Positions 54,956 through 63,869 of a stretch of DNA of 64,000 nt are shown here, piece after piece (within the stretch, counting starts at the first letter, position 1; each line of letters begins with the position of its first letter). Both the position numbers and the translations under genes were made by a program. The notes beneath the pieces were generated by a model. That model worked only from the letters and a program-made list of their open reading frames with translations, did no database searches and was not told the DNA's origin. The DNA is from Candidatus Obscuribacterales bacterium (GTDB lineage: Bacteria; Cyanobacteriota; Vampirovibrionia; Obscuribacterales; Obscuribacteraceae): contig JACKCM010000005.1 of assembly GCA_020634035.1 (NCBI GenBank), positions 1-64,000 of the forward strand. Reading direction: 5' to 3'.

Positions 54956-55456
54956 ATGTCTAACAACACAAAAGTAAAACCGATTCCCGAAGGATTCGGT
55001 ACCCTCACTCCCCATCTGATTATCAAAGATGCGGCCAAAGCTATTGATTTTTATAAAAAGGCCTTTGGTGCCGAAGAGGTCAACCGTATGCCCATGCCCG
55101 ATGGCCGCTTGATGCATGCCTGTCTTCGTATCGGTGATTCGCTCCTCATGCTCTGTGATGAGTTTCCCGAGCACGAATGTGGTCTCAGTCCTCAGTCTCT
55201 AAAAAACGCCCATGCCACCATCCATGTCTATGTAGAAGATGTGGACGCTGCTTACAAAAAGGCAGTCGATGCCGGTGCCGAAGCGGTGATGCAGCCGACT
55301 GACATGTTCTGGGGAGACAGATACGGCAGACTGGTAGATCCTTTTGGTCAGCCCTGGAGTATCGCCACCCATACCGTCGATCTCAGCCCCGAAGAGATGA
55401 TGGAGAAAATGAAAGAGGGCTGTGCCCAGGCTAAAGAAACTTCTTGTAAAGCCTGA
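54956..55456 (+). CDS. VOC-fold (glyoxalase/PhnB-like) protein
   Basis: The 166-residue protein starts at ATG with TTAGGAG upstream, and has the VOC pattern: AAKAIDFYKKAFGAEEVNRMPM, DGRLMHACLRIGDSLLML, then HATIHVYVEDVDAAYKKAVDAGA and GDRYGRLVDPFGQPWSIATH. PhnB-like members bind small ligands or metals, and some confer resistance. It is the fifth gene of the unit headed by the ECF sigma factor. Its substrate is unknown. Confidence 0.88.
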   Translation: MSNNTKVKPIPEGFGTLTPHLIIKDAAKAIDFYKKAFGAEEVNRMPMPDGRLMHACLRIGDSLLMLCDEFPEHECGLSPQSLKNAHATIHVYVEDVDAAYKKAVDAGAEAVMQPTDMFWGDRYGRLVDPFGQPWSIATHTVDLSPEEMMEKMKEGCAQAKETSCKA

Positions 55457-55491
55457 GCACATCCTGGTTCTGGTTCTGGTTCGTTATCGCT

Positions 55492-56550
55492 TTATTTCAT
55501 TGACTCGATATCTATGACAAAGCGATAGCGAACATCGCTTTTTAGAAGTCTTTCGAAGGATTCGTTGATTTTATCCATCGGGATAACTTCAATCTCTGCA
55601 CCGATATCGTGCTTACCGCAGAAATCTAGCATCTCCTGGGTCTCTTTCATGCCACCGATAGTAGAACCTGCCAGAGAAAGCCTTTTGGGAATCAAACTAA
55701 ATGGATGTACGGGTAAAGCTTCACTGGGAGCCCCGACCAGGACCATGACACCGTCTCGTCTCAACATGGCCATGTACATGTTCATGTCCGCGGCAGAGGA
55801 GACCGTGTTGATTATCAGATCGAAGCGATTTTTGCCTTTCTCTAGATGATCGGCTTCGGCGGTGGCAAGATAGTCGGTTGCCCCCATGGACAGTGCATCG
55901 TCTTTTTTGGCCAGGCTGCGACTGATGACGGTGACATCGGCGCCCATGGCTTTGGCCAGTTTAACCGCCATATGGCCCAGTCCACCCAGACCTACCACAG
56001 CCACTGCTTTACCCGGACCTGCGCCCCAGTGCATCAGGGGCGAAAAGGTGGTGATACCGGCACAGAGCAGAGGAGCAGCCTTGTCCAGAGGCAGTCCATC
56101 TGGAATGCGAGCCACGAAGCGTTCGTCTACAGTTATCTGTTTTGAGTATCCGCCCCGGGTAGGGGTCTCGTTATCGAGTTCGATATCGTTATAGGTGAGG
56201 ACCATGCGGTTCTCGCAGTATTGTTCGAGACCGTCTTTACAAGAGGCGCACTCTTTGCAAGAATCGACCATGCAGCCGACACCGACCCGGTCGCCGACTT
56301 TGTATTTTTTTACCTGCGTTCCTACTTTAGAGACGATACCGGTTATCTCATGACCCGGCACCATCGGGAATATCGCCCGACCCCAGTCGTCATGAACCTG
56401 GTGCACGTCCGAGTGACAGACTCCGCAAAATTTGATGTCGATGAGAACATCGGTGGCGCCTGGCTCTCGCCGTTCTATCTCTATCTCTTTCAAGGGCTCG
56501 CCCGGAGCGGCTGCGGCGAAGGCTCTGGTTTTCAATGCAGTTTTTAACAT
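55492..56550 (-). CDS. zinc-dependent alcohol/aldehyde dehydrogenase (CAD/YahK-like)
   Basis: The 352-residue enzyme oxidises or reduces alcohols and aldehydes with NADP(H). Catalytic zinc ligands: C45 in CGVCHSDVH and H67 with E68 in GHE; a third Cys is in LLCAGITTF. Structural zinc: C98, C101, C104 and C112. The Rossmann motif is VVGLGGLGHMAVKLAKAMGA. It resembles E. coli YahK and the cinnamyl-alcohol-dehydrogenase group. It lies 20 bases after the aldo/keto reductase gene on the same strand; the two probably form a unit under the divergent AraC regulator. Confidence 0.93.
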   Translation of the reverse strand: MLKTALKTRAFAAAAPGEPLKEIEIERREPGATDVLIDIKFCGVCHSDVHQVHDDWGRAIFPMVPGHEITGIVSKVGTQVKKYKVGDRVGVGCMVDSCKECASCKDGLEQYCENRMVLTYNDIELDNETPTRGGYSKQITVDERFVARIPDGLPLDKAAPLLCAGITTFSPLMHWGAGPGKAVAVVGLGGLGHMAVKLAKAMGADVTVISRSLAKKDDALSMGATDYLATAEADHLEKGKNRFDLIINTVSSAADMNMYMAMLRRDGVMVLVGAPSEALPVHPFSLIPKRLSLAGSTIGGMKETQEMLDFCGKHDIGAEIEVIPMDKINESFERLLKSDVRYRFVIDIESMK

Positions 56551-56575
56551 CTTTGTCTCCTTTCAAAAATTATCT

Positions 56576-57571
56576 CTAGCGGTAGCTCATCTTTTCCATC
56601 TGTTCTGGATAGCGCTCACCTTGTATATTCAGCTTGTCGGCAGCGTTTTGAATTTCGTCCAGGTCCTCTTGACGAAGTTCGAGATTGGCTGCTTCTATGT
56701 TCTCTTCTAATCTGTGCAGTTTTGTGGTGCCAGGAATAGGCACTATCCATGGTTTCTGGGCCAGCAGCCAGGCCAGTGCCACCTGGGCCGGTGTGGCCTC
56801 GTATCTCTCTGCAATTCTATTGAGCAACTCGATAACCGTCTGATTGGCTTTGCGCGCCTCGCTGGCAAATCTCGGCAGCATATTGCGGATGTCGGTGGCA
56901 TCGAATTTTGTGGTTTCGTCTATTTTGCCTGTCAGAAAGCCGCGACCCAGAGGGCTGTAGGGCACGAAGCCGATGCCCAGCTCTTCTAGGGTCGGCAATA
57001 TTTGCGCTTCGGGGCGGCGATACCAGAGGGAGTATTCGCTCTGTAGAGCGGTCACCGGCTGTACAGCATGCGCTTTTCGTATGGTTTCTGCCGAGGCTTC
57101 GGACAATCCGAAGTGCTTGACCTTGCCGGCTTCGATAAGCTCTTTCACGGCGCCGGCTACTTCTTCGATAGGCACATCGGGGTCGACCCGATGCTGGTAG
57201 AAAAGATCGATACTATCCACTCTCAGCCTTTTGAGCGAAGCGTCGGCGACAGCTTTAATATGCTCCGGTCGGCTGTTCAAGCCGCCCCAGCGCCCTTCGT
57301 CCTCGGGTCTTTTGTAAAAGCCGAATTTCGTAGCGATGGCGACTTTGCCTTTGAAAGGCTCCAGGGCTTCCCCCACAAGCTCTTCATTTATATAGGGACC
57401 ATAGACTTCTGCCGTATCGAAAAAAGTGACACCCTTTTCCACTGCGGCTCTAAGCACCTCTGTCATCTCTTTGACGTCCCGGGGAGGTCCGAAGCCGAAA
57501 CTCATACCCATGCAGCCAAGACCGATGGCCGAGACCTCCAGATTGCTTTTGCCGAGCGTCCTTTTCTTCAT
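56576..57571 (-). CDS. aldo/keto reductase
   Basis: ATG 57571 with AGGAGG five bases upstream sets the start; the frame extends 40 codons without support. The 331-residue protein has the catalytic tetrad D52, Y57 (FDTAEVYG), K82 (IATKFGFY) and H127 (LFYQHRVD), and the C-terminal NADP site block IPGTTKLHRLEENIEA. It reduces aldehydes and ketones. It stands divergent from the AraC gene with a shared 158-base promoter region. Confidence 0.95.
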   Translation of the reverse strand: MKKRTLGKSNLEVSAIGLGCMGMSFGFGPPRDVKEMTEVLRAAVEKGVTFFDTAEVYGPYINEELVGEALEPFKGKVAIATKFGFYKRPEDEGRWGGLNSRPEHIKAVADASLKRLRVDSIDLFYQHRVDPDVPIEEVAGAVKELIEAGKVKHFGLSEASAETIRKAHAVQPVTALQSEYSLWYRRPEAQILPTLEELGIGFVPYSPLGRGFLTGKIDETTKFDATDIRNMLPRFASEARKANQTVIELLNRIAERYEATPAQVALAWLLAQKPWIVPIPGTTKLHRLEENIEAANLELRQEDLDEIQNAADKLNIQGERYPEQMEKMSYR

Positions 57572-57729
57572 GAAAGCCTCCTTTGACATGCGGTGCGCTT
57601 GGACAAAATTGCAAGCGCTGCCTTTCACTTTTCCATGGTATGCTGGATAAAGTCTGTTCTGGTATAACAAAATTCCAGAATCATTGGACAATTCTCCGAA
57701 GGTCGCGGAGGCGGCGCCAGGTTATCGTG
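57572..57729. promoter_or_regulatory. divergent promoter region AKR / AraC
   Basis: The 158 bases hold the AKR ribosome site (AGGAGG, minus strand) and the 5' end of the AraC gene. AraC-type regulators usually bind here. AT-rich patches (TATGCTGG, GGTATAACA) are candidate promoter elements but were not resolved. Confidence 0.4.
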
Positions 57730-58641
57730 ATGACAGAAAACAACCCCAGAGACATAGCCAATCGAGAAGAGCTGGTTGAAATATTGCGGTCCAAATGTAA
57801 AGTGGACGGCGAGAATTCTATAGTGGAAGGCATGAATTTTTACCGGCATTCGAAGCCGACCCAGCCTTTTCATGGACTCTATTCGCCTTCGATTTGCATT
57901 ATTGCCCAGGGAGCTAAAGAGGTACAGATGGGCGATGAGCGTTTTCGCTATGACCCTGCCAACTTTTTACTGTCATCTCTGGATGTACCGGTGGTATCTC
58001 AAGTAGTCGAAGCCAGTGCGAAGAAGCCATATTTAGGATTGAAGTTCGATCTCGATCCTGCCCTCATTGCCTCGGTCTGTGTCGAAAGCGGCGTGGCGCC
58101 CGGTCGCAATGACGCCAGCGTAAAGTCCATCGCCGTCACCAGTCTCGATGGAGAGTTGCTCGATGCTTTTGTGAGGCTTTTTAGATTGGTGGATAATTCT
58201 TGCGATTATCGTATGCTATCGCCCCTGGTGATAAGAGAGATTGTCTATCGACTTTTGCGCAGCGAACAGGGACCGCGTCTGCAGCAGATGGCTACATTTG
58301 CCGGTAATACCAGTCGTATCACCAGGGCGGTGCAGACCCTGCGAACTAGATATAACGAAGCATTGAGTATGGAGAGCCTGGCCCATGATCTGGGCATGAG
58401 TGTCTCTAGTTTTCATCAGCATTTCAAGACGGCGACCTCTATGAGTCCCTTGCAGTTTCAAAAGTTGTTGCGCTTGCAAGAGGCAAGACGCTTGCTTCTG
58501 GCAGAAGAGCTTGATGCGGGATCTGCGGCAGCTCGCGTAGGTTATGACGATGCCTCTCAGTTCAATCGCGAATACAAACGTCATTTTGGTTTGCCGCCCA
58601 TGCGTGATGTGGCGATGATGAGACAGTCGGTCGCTTTATGA
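57730..58641 (+). CDS. AraC-family transcriptional regulator (YqhC-like arrangement)
   Basis: The start is ATG 57730 (GCCAGG eight bases upstream); the frame is open 49 codons earlier without support. The 303-residue regulator has an AraC_N ligand domain (HSKPTQPFHGLYSPSICIIAQG) and a C-terminal pair of HTHs: MESLAHDLGMSVSSFHQHFKT and AAARVGYDDASQFNREYKRHFG. It stands divergent from an aldo/keto reductase and a zinc alcohol dehydrogenase, as E. coli YqhC does with YqhD and DkgA, so it probably activates them in response to aldehydes. Its stop overlaps the start of the PDZ gene in ATGA. Confidence 0.92.
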   Translation: MTENNPRDIANREELVEILRSKCKVDGENSIVEGMNFYRHSKPTQPFHGLYSPSICIIAQGAKEVQMGDERFRYDPANFLLSSLDVPVVSQVVEASAKKPYLGLKFDLDPALIASVCVESGVAPGRNDASVKSIAVTSLDGELLDAFVRLFRLVDNSCDYRMLSPLVIREIVYRLLRSEQGPRLQQMATFAGNTSRITRAVQTLRTRYNEALSMESLAHDLGMSVSSFHQHFKTATSMSPLQFQKLLRLQEARRLLLAEELDAGSAAARVGYDDASQFNREYKRHFGLPPMRDVAMMRQSVAL

Positions 58642-59294
58642 GATCTAATAGCCGATTATTTGTTAGAGAATTCTTGCTTCTTTCAATAGTGGCATCATTT
58701 CTATGCAGCCTGTCTCTGCCGGCTCGAGCAGAGACTTTGAGCCAGGGGGCTGAACTTGGCAAAAGGCTCTATAACGAAGGAAAGCTGGATGAGACCATAG
58801 AGAAGATGACGAAACAGGTGTCTCTGCATCCTGACGATATGGTGGCACGGTATTATCTCGCTCTTTCTCTCTATCGCAAAAATCGCAGGCAAGAGGCTTA
58901 CCCCCACTTGAAAGCAATCTCTGTCAAAGAGCCACACTCTGCCATGGGTAGCTATAGCTCTAAACTCATTGGCATTATCTTGACCGAATCAAAAACGGTG
59001 AAGAAAGAGGATGGTTTTGTCGGTTTGAAATTCCTTAATACCGGAGTCGTCCAGGGGGTTTTCGAAGGCAGTCCGGCAGAACGGGCCGGTGTCAGAGTGA
59101 ACGATCGAATAGTCGCCGTGGATGGCCTGCCAGTAGAAGGTTTCTCTCAAGATGCTATTGCGAAGCTTATAATCGGTCCTCTTGGATCTTCGGTTTCACT
59201 CAAACTTATGCGCGCCGGCAAACCGCTCGAAGTTACTGTGACCCGGGGCAAAATTTATAGAGAGGCTGAAAGAATCTGGATCAAAGACCATTAG
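58638..59294 (+). CDS. secreted PDZ-domain protein with TPR-like helices
   Basis: The ATG overlaps the upstream stop in ATGA, so translation is coupled to the AraC gene. The 218-residue protein has a signal peptide (FLLLSIVASFLCSLSLPARA), a TPR-like pair (KLDETIEKMTKQVSLHP) and a C-terminal PDZ domain with VVQGVFEGSPAERAGVRVNDRI and VDGLPVEGF. It probably binds C-terminal peptides in the periplasm. It has no protease part. It overlaps the convergent gene by 14 bases. Confidence 0.88.
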   Translation: MRSNSRLFVREFLLLSIVASFLCSLSLPARAETLSQGAELGKRLYNEGKLDETIEKMTKQVSLHPDDMVARYYLALSLYRKNRRQEAYPHLKAISVKEPHSAMGSYSSKLIGIILTESKTVKKEDGFVGLKFLNTGVVQGVFEGSPAERAGVRVNDRIVAVDGLPVEGFSQDAIAKLIIGPLGSSVSLKLMRAGKPLEVTVTRGKIYREAERIWIKDH

Positions 59295-59997
59295 TTTTAG
59301 AGGTCTTATGATTGGGTCTTTTCGTGAACCAGACCGAACAGGGGAAGCTCCTGCCGAAAGCCGATTTTACTTCTTTTAATTTACAGTCTTCGGCTTTCAA
59401 TACAGACCAGCGCCAGTAGCTGTGGTCGATGCCTTTTACTTTGCCATAGGTCAGATCTTGAACAAGAAGCAGTGAGGACTTCTTATCTTCGTCAAGAACA
59501 AGATCGCGGACACCGCCTTTGCCCGGCTGCTTCGAATCGGATAGCGTAAAGCGGCTGACCGCTTCTTCTTTATGGGCACGACCTTTTTTATCGAAGAAAT
59601 AGATATCGACCACCGAGAAAGGCAGTCCACAAGAGCCTGTGGCAAACCAGAAGATAAGGTCCTCTGCGCCGTTGCCGTCCACATCGGCGGCGAAACAGGC
59701 ACCGCCAAGCCCCCTGTCTTCCGGGTCTTCTATCGTCCAGGCCTCGCCTGCTCGGTCTTTTCCTTTTAATGCGAACTGTCCTTCGGTGACACTGGCGGTG
59801 ACACCAGGCATAACTTCCCGTTGCCATTTGCCACCGAAGCTCTCTTCTATCGTTCTCTGCGGGGTCATAGAAAGCTTGCCTATTAATGTCCCGGGAAGAT
59901 AGTCTTCGTAATAGGCCGCTGCCGGAAATGTCGAGGCAAGCTGGATCATTAGAGATGCAATAAGCAGGCTGATGATTGAATTTGGCGGTCTTTTCAT
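59281..59997 (-). CDS. secreted protein with Ca-loop, FG-GAP-like
   Basis: The 238-residue protein has a signal peptide (SIISLLIASLMIQLASTFPAA). A DVDGNGAEDLIFWFATGSCG block about residue 100 resembles the calcium loops of FG-GAP/VCBS proteins. No other part is recognised. A 3' overlap joins it to the convergent PDZ gene. Confidence 0.7.
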   Translation of the reverse strand: MKRPPNSIISLLIASLMIQLASTFPAAAYYEDYLPGTLIGKLSMTPQRTIEESFGGKWQREVMPGVTASVTEGQFALKGKDRAGEAWTIEDPEDRGLGGACFAADVDGNGAEDLIFWFATGSCGLPFSVVDIYFFDKKGRAHKEEAVSRFTLSDSKQPGKGGVRDLVLDEDKKSSLLLVQDLTYGKVKGIDHSYWRWSVLKAEDCKLKEVKSAFGRSFPCSVWFTKRPNHKTSKTNGL

Positions 59998-60108
59998 TGT
60001 GTCTCGAGCCGACTATTCAAGAGTTACGGCAGTTCAACTATAATCCGGCCCATTTTAGTAGGGGCGGGCATAATTTGACCCTGATTGTGCTAACAAGATG
60101 AGGGAGCC

Positions 60109-60143
60109 GAAAGAGTCGATATTTTATAGATCTCGACTCTTTC
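60109..60143. promoter_or_regulatory. 11-bp inverted repeat in the leader of the ABC1 gene
   Basis: GAAAGAGTCGA and TCGACTCTTTC pair perfectly across a 13-base AT-rich loop, about 25 bases before the ATG and followed by AGGAGC. It may be an operator or a leader hairpin that affects translation. Confidence 0.5.
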
Positions 60144-60167
60144 TCTCTGAGATCAGGAGCACAAAAA

Positions 60168-61826
60168 ATGAATTTATCATCTTTAGTTCGTAACGACAGT
60201 ATCAATCGCATTAATCAGATGGTGAGCATCCTGGCAAGATACGGACTTGCCGACTGGATAACTGTCGACGCGCAGACTCCTGATTTTGTTCAAGATAAAT
60301 TAGTAGGTCCAAATGGAGAGAATCTATCGGATCTCTCTCCGGAGCAAAGGGTGAGGATGGCAATCACCGAGCTTGGTACCACTTTTATAAAGTTCGGTCA
60401 GCTCCTCAGCACCCGGGCTGACATTGTCGGACCGAAGCTCGCCGACGAGTTGGCCTCGCTTCAGGCAAGCACCCCGGCCGATGCCCCTGAGATAGCGCGG
60501 ATGACGCTGGAGGCAGAGCTCGGTGGATCGGTAGAGCAATTTTTCGCCACCTTCGACCCGGAAGCTTTTAGATCCGGCTCTATTGCCCAGGTCCATTTTG
60601 CCACCCTGCCCAATGGTCGCGAAGTGGTGATCAAGATTCAGCATGCCGGAATAGAAGCGATGGTTCGCGAAGATTTGAAGTTTTTGAAGATTCTAGCCGG
60701 TATTGCCGAAGAGCATAGTGAACAGCTGAAGCGCTTCAATCCATCGGCTCTGGCCCGTTTATTTGAATATACTCTAATGCGAGAGCTCGACTTTAGAATG
60801 GAGCTCTCTAATATGGAAACTATAAGAGCCAATTTCGAGGACGATCCGTTTTTGCATATTCCGGTATCGTATCCGGAGCTTTCCGGTCGCACTGTTTTGA
60901 CCATGGAGAGGTTGCAAGGCTACAGCATTGTCAATTCTGAGCGTATGGAGTTCGACGGTGTCGATACCAGGCATGTCGCCACCCATGGTGTCACAGTTTT
61001 TCTCGATATGATCTTCCGTGATCGTATCTATCATGCCGATCCCCATCCTGGTAATATCTTCGTTCTGCCCGGTCAGAGGATAGGCTTGTTAGATTTCGGC
61101 AAGGTCGAGAGAATAGATGAAAAGACCCAGGAAGATTTCGAAGAGCTTGCTTATGCCTTTGCATCTGGTGACACTCTACTGCTGACCGACGAGTTGATAC
61201 GCATCTGTGCTGCTCCGCCTGATCTCAATCGAGAGGCAGTGCGATCCGATGTCGGCAATTTAATTCATGAAGCCCTGGGCAAGAGCGTCAATCAACTTGA
61301 TATGAAGTCGGTGATAAATGGCTGTTTCGAGATCATTCGCTTACATGGCCTGGTGCTGCCGCCCAAGATGAGCATGATGTTTATGGTGTTGATTCAACTA
61401 GAGGGGACGTCCCAGGGTCTCGATGCCTGTTTCGATCTATCACAGATTCTTCAGACCTATCAAAAGAAAAGCAGCCACCGGCGCCTGGCTCCTGAGAGGC
61501 TGGCAAGACGCTTTCATAGAATCTTTCTTTATTGGGAACAGCTCGTCAACAGCTTCCCGCGCGATATCAGTACCATACTTGCCCGCATTCAGGAAGGCCG
61601 GCTCAATATCAAAATGGACGTCAAAGGTCTTGATAGACCGGTGAATCGTCTTGTCTACGGAATAATAGTAGCCGCACTGATAGTGGCATCATCGATGCTC
61701 TGGGCAAGCCGGGTGCCGCCTTTAATACTTGGCTGCTCTCTATTCGGTGCGCTAGGCTCTATCGTCAGCTTTGTACTCGGGCTAATACTGCTTGTCAAAA
61801 TCAGCAGCTCGGGCGGGCTGGACTGA
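60168..61826 (+). CDS. ABC1/UbiB-family atypical kinase
   Basis: The 552-residue protein has the family marks: KxGQ as K75-F-G-Q78, the catalytic Lys about K156 in VVIKIQ, HADPHPGNIFV and LLDFGKV. The C-terminus has two membrane segments (LVYGIIVAALIVASSMLW and LILGCSLFGALGSIVSFVLG), as in UbiB. The A-rich loop that normally reads ASAS or AAAS before the strand reads RSGS at 135-138 (FRSGSIAQVH), so a Gly stands in one Ala place. UbiB-like proteins act in quinone or lipid metabolism in the membrane. No ubi genes lie nearby, so no gene symbol is given. Confidence 0.9.
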   Translation: MNLSSLVRNDSINRINQMVSILARYGLADWITVDAQTPDFVQDKLVGPNGENLSDLSPEQRVRMAITELGTTFIKFGQLLSTRADIVGPKLADELASLQASTPADAPEIARMTLEAELGGSVEQFFATFDPEAFRSGSIAQVHFATLPNGREVVIKIQHAGIEAMVREDLKFLKILAGIAEEHSEQLKRFNPSALARLFEYTLMRELDFRMELSNMETIRANFEDDPFLHIPVSYPELSGRTVLTMERLQGYSIVNSERMEFDGVDTRHVATHGVTVFLDMIFRDRIYHADPHPGNIFVLPGQRIGLLDFGKVERIDEKTQEDFEELAYAFASGDTLLLTDELIRICAAPPDLNREAVRSDVGNLIHEALGKSVNQLDMKSVINGCFEIIRLHGLVLPPKMSMMFMVLIQLEGTSQGLDACFDLSQILQTYQKKSSHRRLAPERLARRFHRIFLYWEQLVNSFPRDISTILARIQEGRLNIKMDVKGLDRPVNRLVYGIIVAALIVASSMLWASRVPPLILGCSLFGALGSIVSFVLGLILLVKISSSGGLD

Positions 61827-61849
61827 AGTTAGCGATTAGGCAAATGATC

Positions 61850-63250
61850 CTAGTGCATCTCTGAAAGACGGTTGCGAATTTCGGTGCGAGCAGGATCTGA
61901 GCGCAGGATATTGGTTAAGAATTGTCTGGCCAGGTCCTTGTTGCCGAAGACCATCAAGTTGTTGGAGTAGCCGATAATCTCGTCAGAGTCCACACGGCGC
62001 AATTTCATTAGCGAATAGAACTGTTCTATCGAGGCGGTGGTATCACCCTTCATTAAATAGGCCTGGGCTAGCTCTCGCCTGGCGTCAGGGTCCTGGGGAT
62101 TTTTCGTCACCGCACTCACCCAGCGAGTCACCTCTTCGTTGCCCAGTTGAGATGATGTAGGCGCGCCTATGCTCTGGGAGATGAGCGGGTCTGAGGTCTG
62201 AATCGGTGGTGGAGCATTCTCGCTATCTTTTGCTTTGTCATGATTGACATCGGGCGGTGCCGTGTTGGAGCCGCCGGCGGGAAGCTCAAAGGGGGCGGAG
62301 GTGCCTTCCGGGACTTTCTCCGGTTCGGGCTTGTACTCTATCGCTTTGCGCCCGTCGTCGAGGGTCTCTCCGACAGATTTGGGCGGAGGCGGCAGGTCGG
62401 CAACCCCATGCTGTAATTTGATCAGATAGTCGCTGACCATCGATGCGCCGGTGATAGCGAGGAAGGCTACGACGCCGAGAGTAAGCATTCTAACGTCCAT
62501 GGGCTTGGCCGGCTGTTTTCTCTGGGGCAGAGGACCGGGCTTCTCGACCATGGTGTTTCTTTGCTGTTCGACCTGCTCTTTGATCTGGATTTCCAGGGTC
62601 TGGGCCCGTTTCTTTTCGGCTTCCTGAACCAGCTTCTTGCAGTCGTCAATATATTCGGTCTTGCCTAGATTAGCCGCTTCGGTGCGTTCATGCTCTTTGC
62701 GGCTGTAATCGTCGCAAAAATTGGAGCGGTTCCAGGTCAGATCTGGTCCAGACTCGGGTCCCGGCTCCATGTCGTGGACCGGAGCGGTGAGCCTCTCGTT
62801 GGAGAGCATGTCGAGGGCTTCTTCTCCGGTCAGAGCCTTGAGATTGTTGAGGGTGGTTTTGCCGGGTACGGCGAGCCCGATGGAAGAAGGTCCAGCCAGG
62901 AAGCGTTTCGCGTCCTCGAAAGTAAGATTGAGGTCCTGCTGCAGATGCAGATGGTCTGTGGGTACCGCACTTCTAAAAGTATAGTTGCCGAAAGGCAGAA
63001 GCAGCAGCCGGCAAACCGCCGCTGTGCCGGTCTCTCCGGTGCCGTCCACGACCGCGCCTGTGATTATGGCGTTGTTCTTGACGCCCATACGACCGGTCAG
63101 GTCGCGCCCGACAATCTCGATTACACCGTCAGCAATCACCTTAGACCCGGCTATCGGGTCCAGCACTGCTTTTGGGGTGTAGTATTGCCCTTTGACGATG
63201 GAGGGACTGTTATTTAGTACCAAATTACCCGAAGCCGCCCAACTATCCAT
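61850..63250 (-). CDS. DUF4388-like / single-pass / TPR protein
   Basis: The 466-residue protein starts at ATG with GAGGG nine bases upstream. Its N-terminal ~115 residues resemble the DUF4388 (PATAN) domain: SGNLVLNNSPSIVKGQYYTP, then GDLTG-like GRDLTGRMGV and a strand block with LLLLPFGNYTFR. A charged linker precedes a membrane segment MLTLGVVAFLAITGASMVS (about 262-280). After a Pro/Glu-rich spacer, a short TPR-like region ends the protein (SIEQFYSLMKLRRVD). The N-terminal part is probably cytoplasmic, the TPR part outside or the reverse. The function is unknown. Confidence 0.7.
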   Translation of the reverse strand: MDSWAASGNLVLNNSPSIVKGQYYTPKAVLDPIAGSKVIADGVIEIVGRDLTGRMGVKNNAIITGAVVDGTGETGTAAVCRLLLLPFGNYTFRSAVPTDHLHLQQDLNLTFEDAKRFLAGPSSIGLAVPGKTTLNNLKALTGEEALDMLSNERLTAPVHDMEPGPESGPDLTWNRSNFCDDYSRKEHERTEAANLGKTEYIDDCKKLVQEAEKKRAQTLEIQIKEQVEQQRNTMVEKPGPLPQRKQPAKPMDVRMLTLGVVAFLAITGASMVSDYLIKLQHGVADLPPPPKSVGETLDDGRKAIEYKPEPEKVPEGTSAPFELPAGGSNTAPPDVNHDKAKDSENAPPPIQTSDPLISQSIGAPTSSQLGNEEVTRWVSAVTKNPQDPDARRELAQAYLMKGDTTASIEQFYSLMKLRRVDSDEIIGYSNNLMVFGNKDLARQFLTNILRSDPARTEIRNRLSEMH

Positions 63251-63473
63251 TACTACATGCCCTCAAACAACAATAGACAAACCATTATGGGGTGGTCTCT
63301 GACCTTCTAATATTCTATTAGTCAATTGTTGCTTATCTGTGGAAGTTTACTACCCGGTGATTACGTAGTGAATAATGTTGTCTAGATTACATTTTTAGAA
63401 TTATCAGTATCTATAATCCCATGCTAATCTCATTCTTCGATAAAAAGCTTACCGAAGGACAGGAGTATTCAAG

Positions 63474-63869
63474 ATGGTAACCCTGGAAGATGCTAGAAGA
63501 GTCATAGCCGCCGCCGAGAAAAAATCAGCCGAAATAGGCCAGCCGATGAATATCGCCGTCGCCGATTGCGGTGCCAATCTGGTGGCACATGTGCGAATGG
63601 ATGGTGCCTGGATTGGCAGTATCGATATCTCTATGAAGAAAGCGTTCACCTCAAGAGCCTTCGACATAGCCACCAAAGATCTGGCTGAGCATGCCCAGCC
63701 AAACAAGCAGTTCTACGGTATCCATGCCTCGAATGACGGCAAGATCATGATCTTTGCCGGCGGCATTCCATTAAAAAAAGACGGCAAAGTAGTCGGTAGT
63801 ATCGGTGTCAGTGGCGGCTCCGGAGAGCAAGATCAGGCTGTGGCCGAGGCCGGCGCTGCTGCTTTCTAG
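63474..63869 (+). CDS. GlcG/HbpS-family protein
   Basis: The 131-residue protein starts at ATG with AGGAG eight bases upstream. It has the HbpS/GlcG fold marks: EDARRVIAAAEKKSAEIGQP, IAVADCGANLVAHVRMDGAW, SIDISMKKAFTSRAF and GGIPLKKDGKVVGSIGVSGGSGEQD. Family members bind heme, cobalamin-like ligands or glycolate-pathway partners, or have no known ligand. It is monocistronic here. The last 130 bases of the window hold no gene I can support. Confidence 0.92.
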   Translation: MVTLEDARRVIAAAEKKSAEIGQPMNIAVADCGANLVAHVRMDGAWIGSIDISMKKAFTSRAFDIATKDLAEHAQPNKQFYGIHASNDGKIMIFAGGIPLKKDGKVVGSIGVSGGSGEQDQAVAEAGAAAF

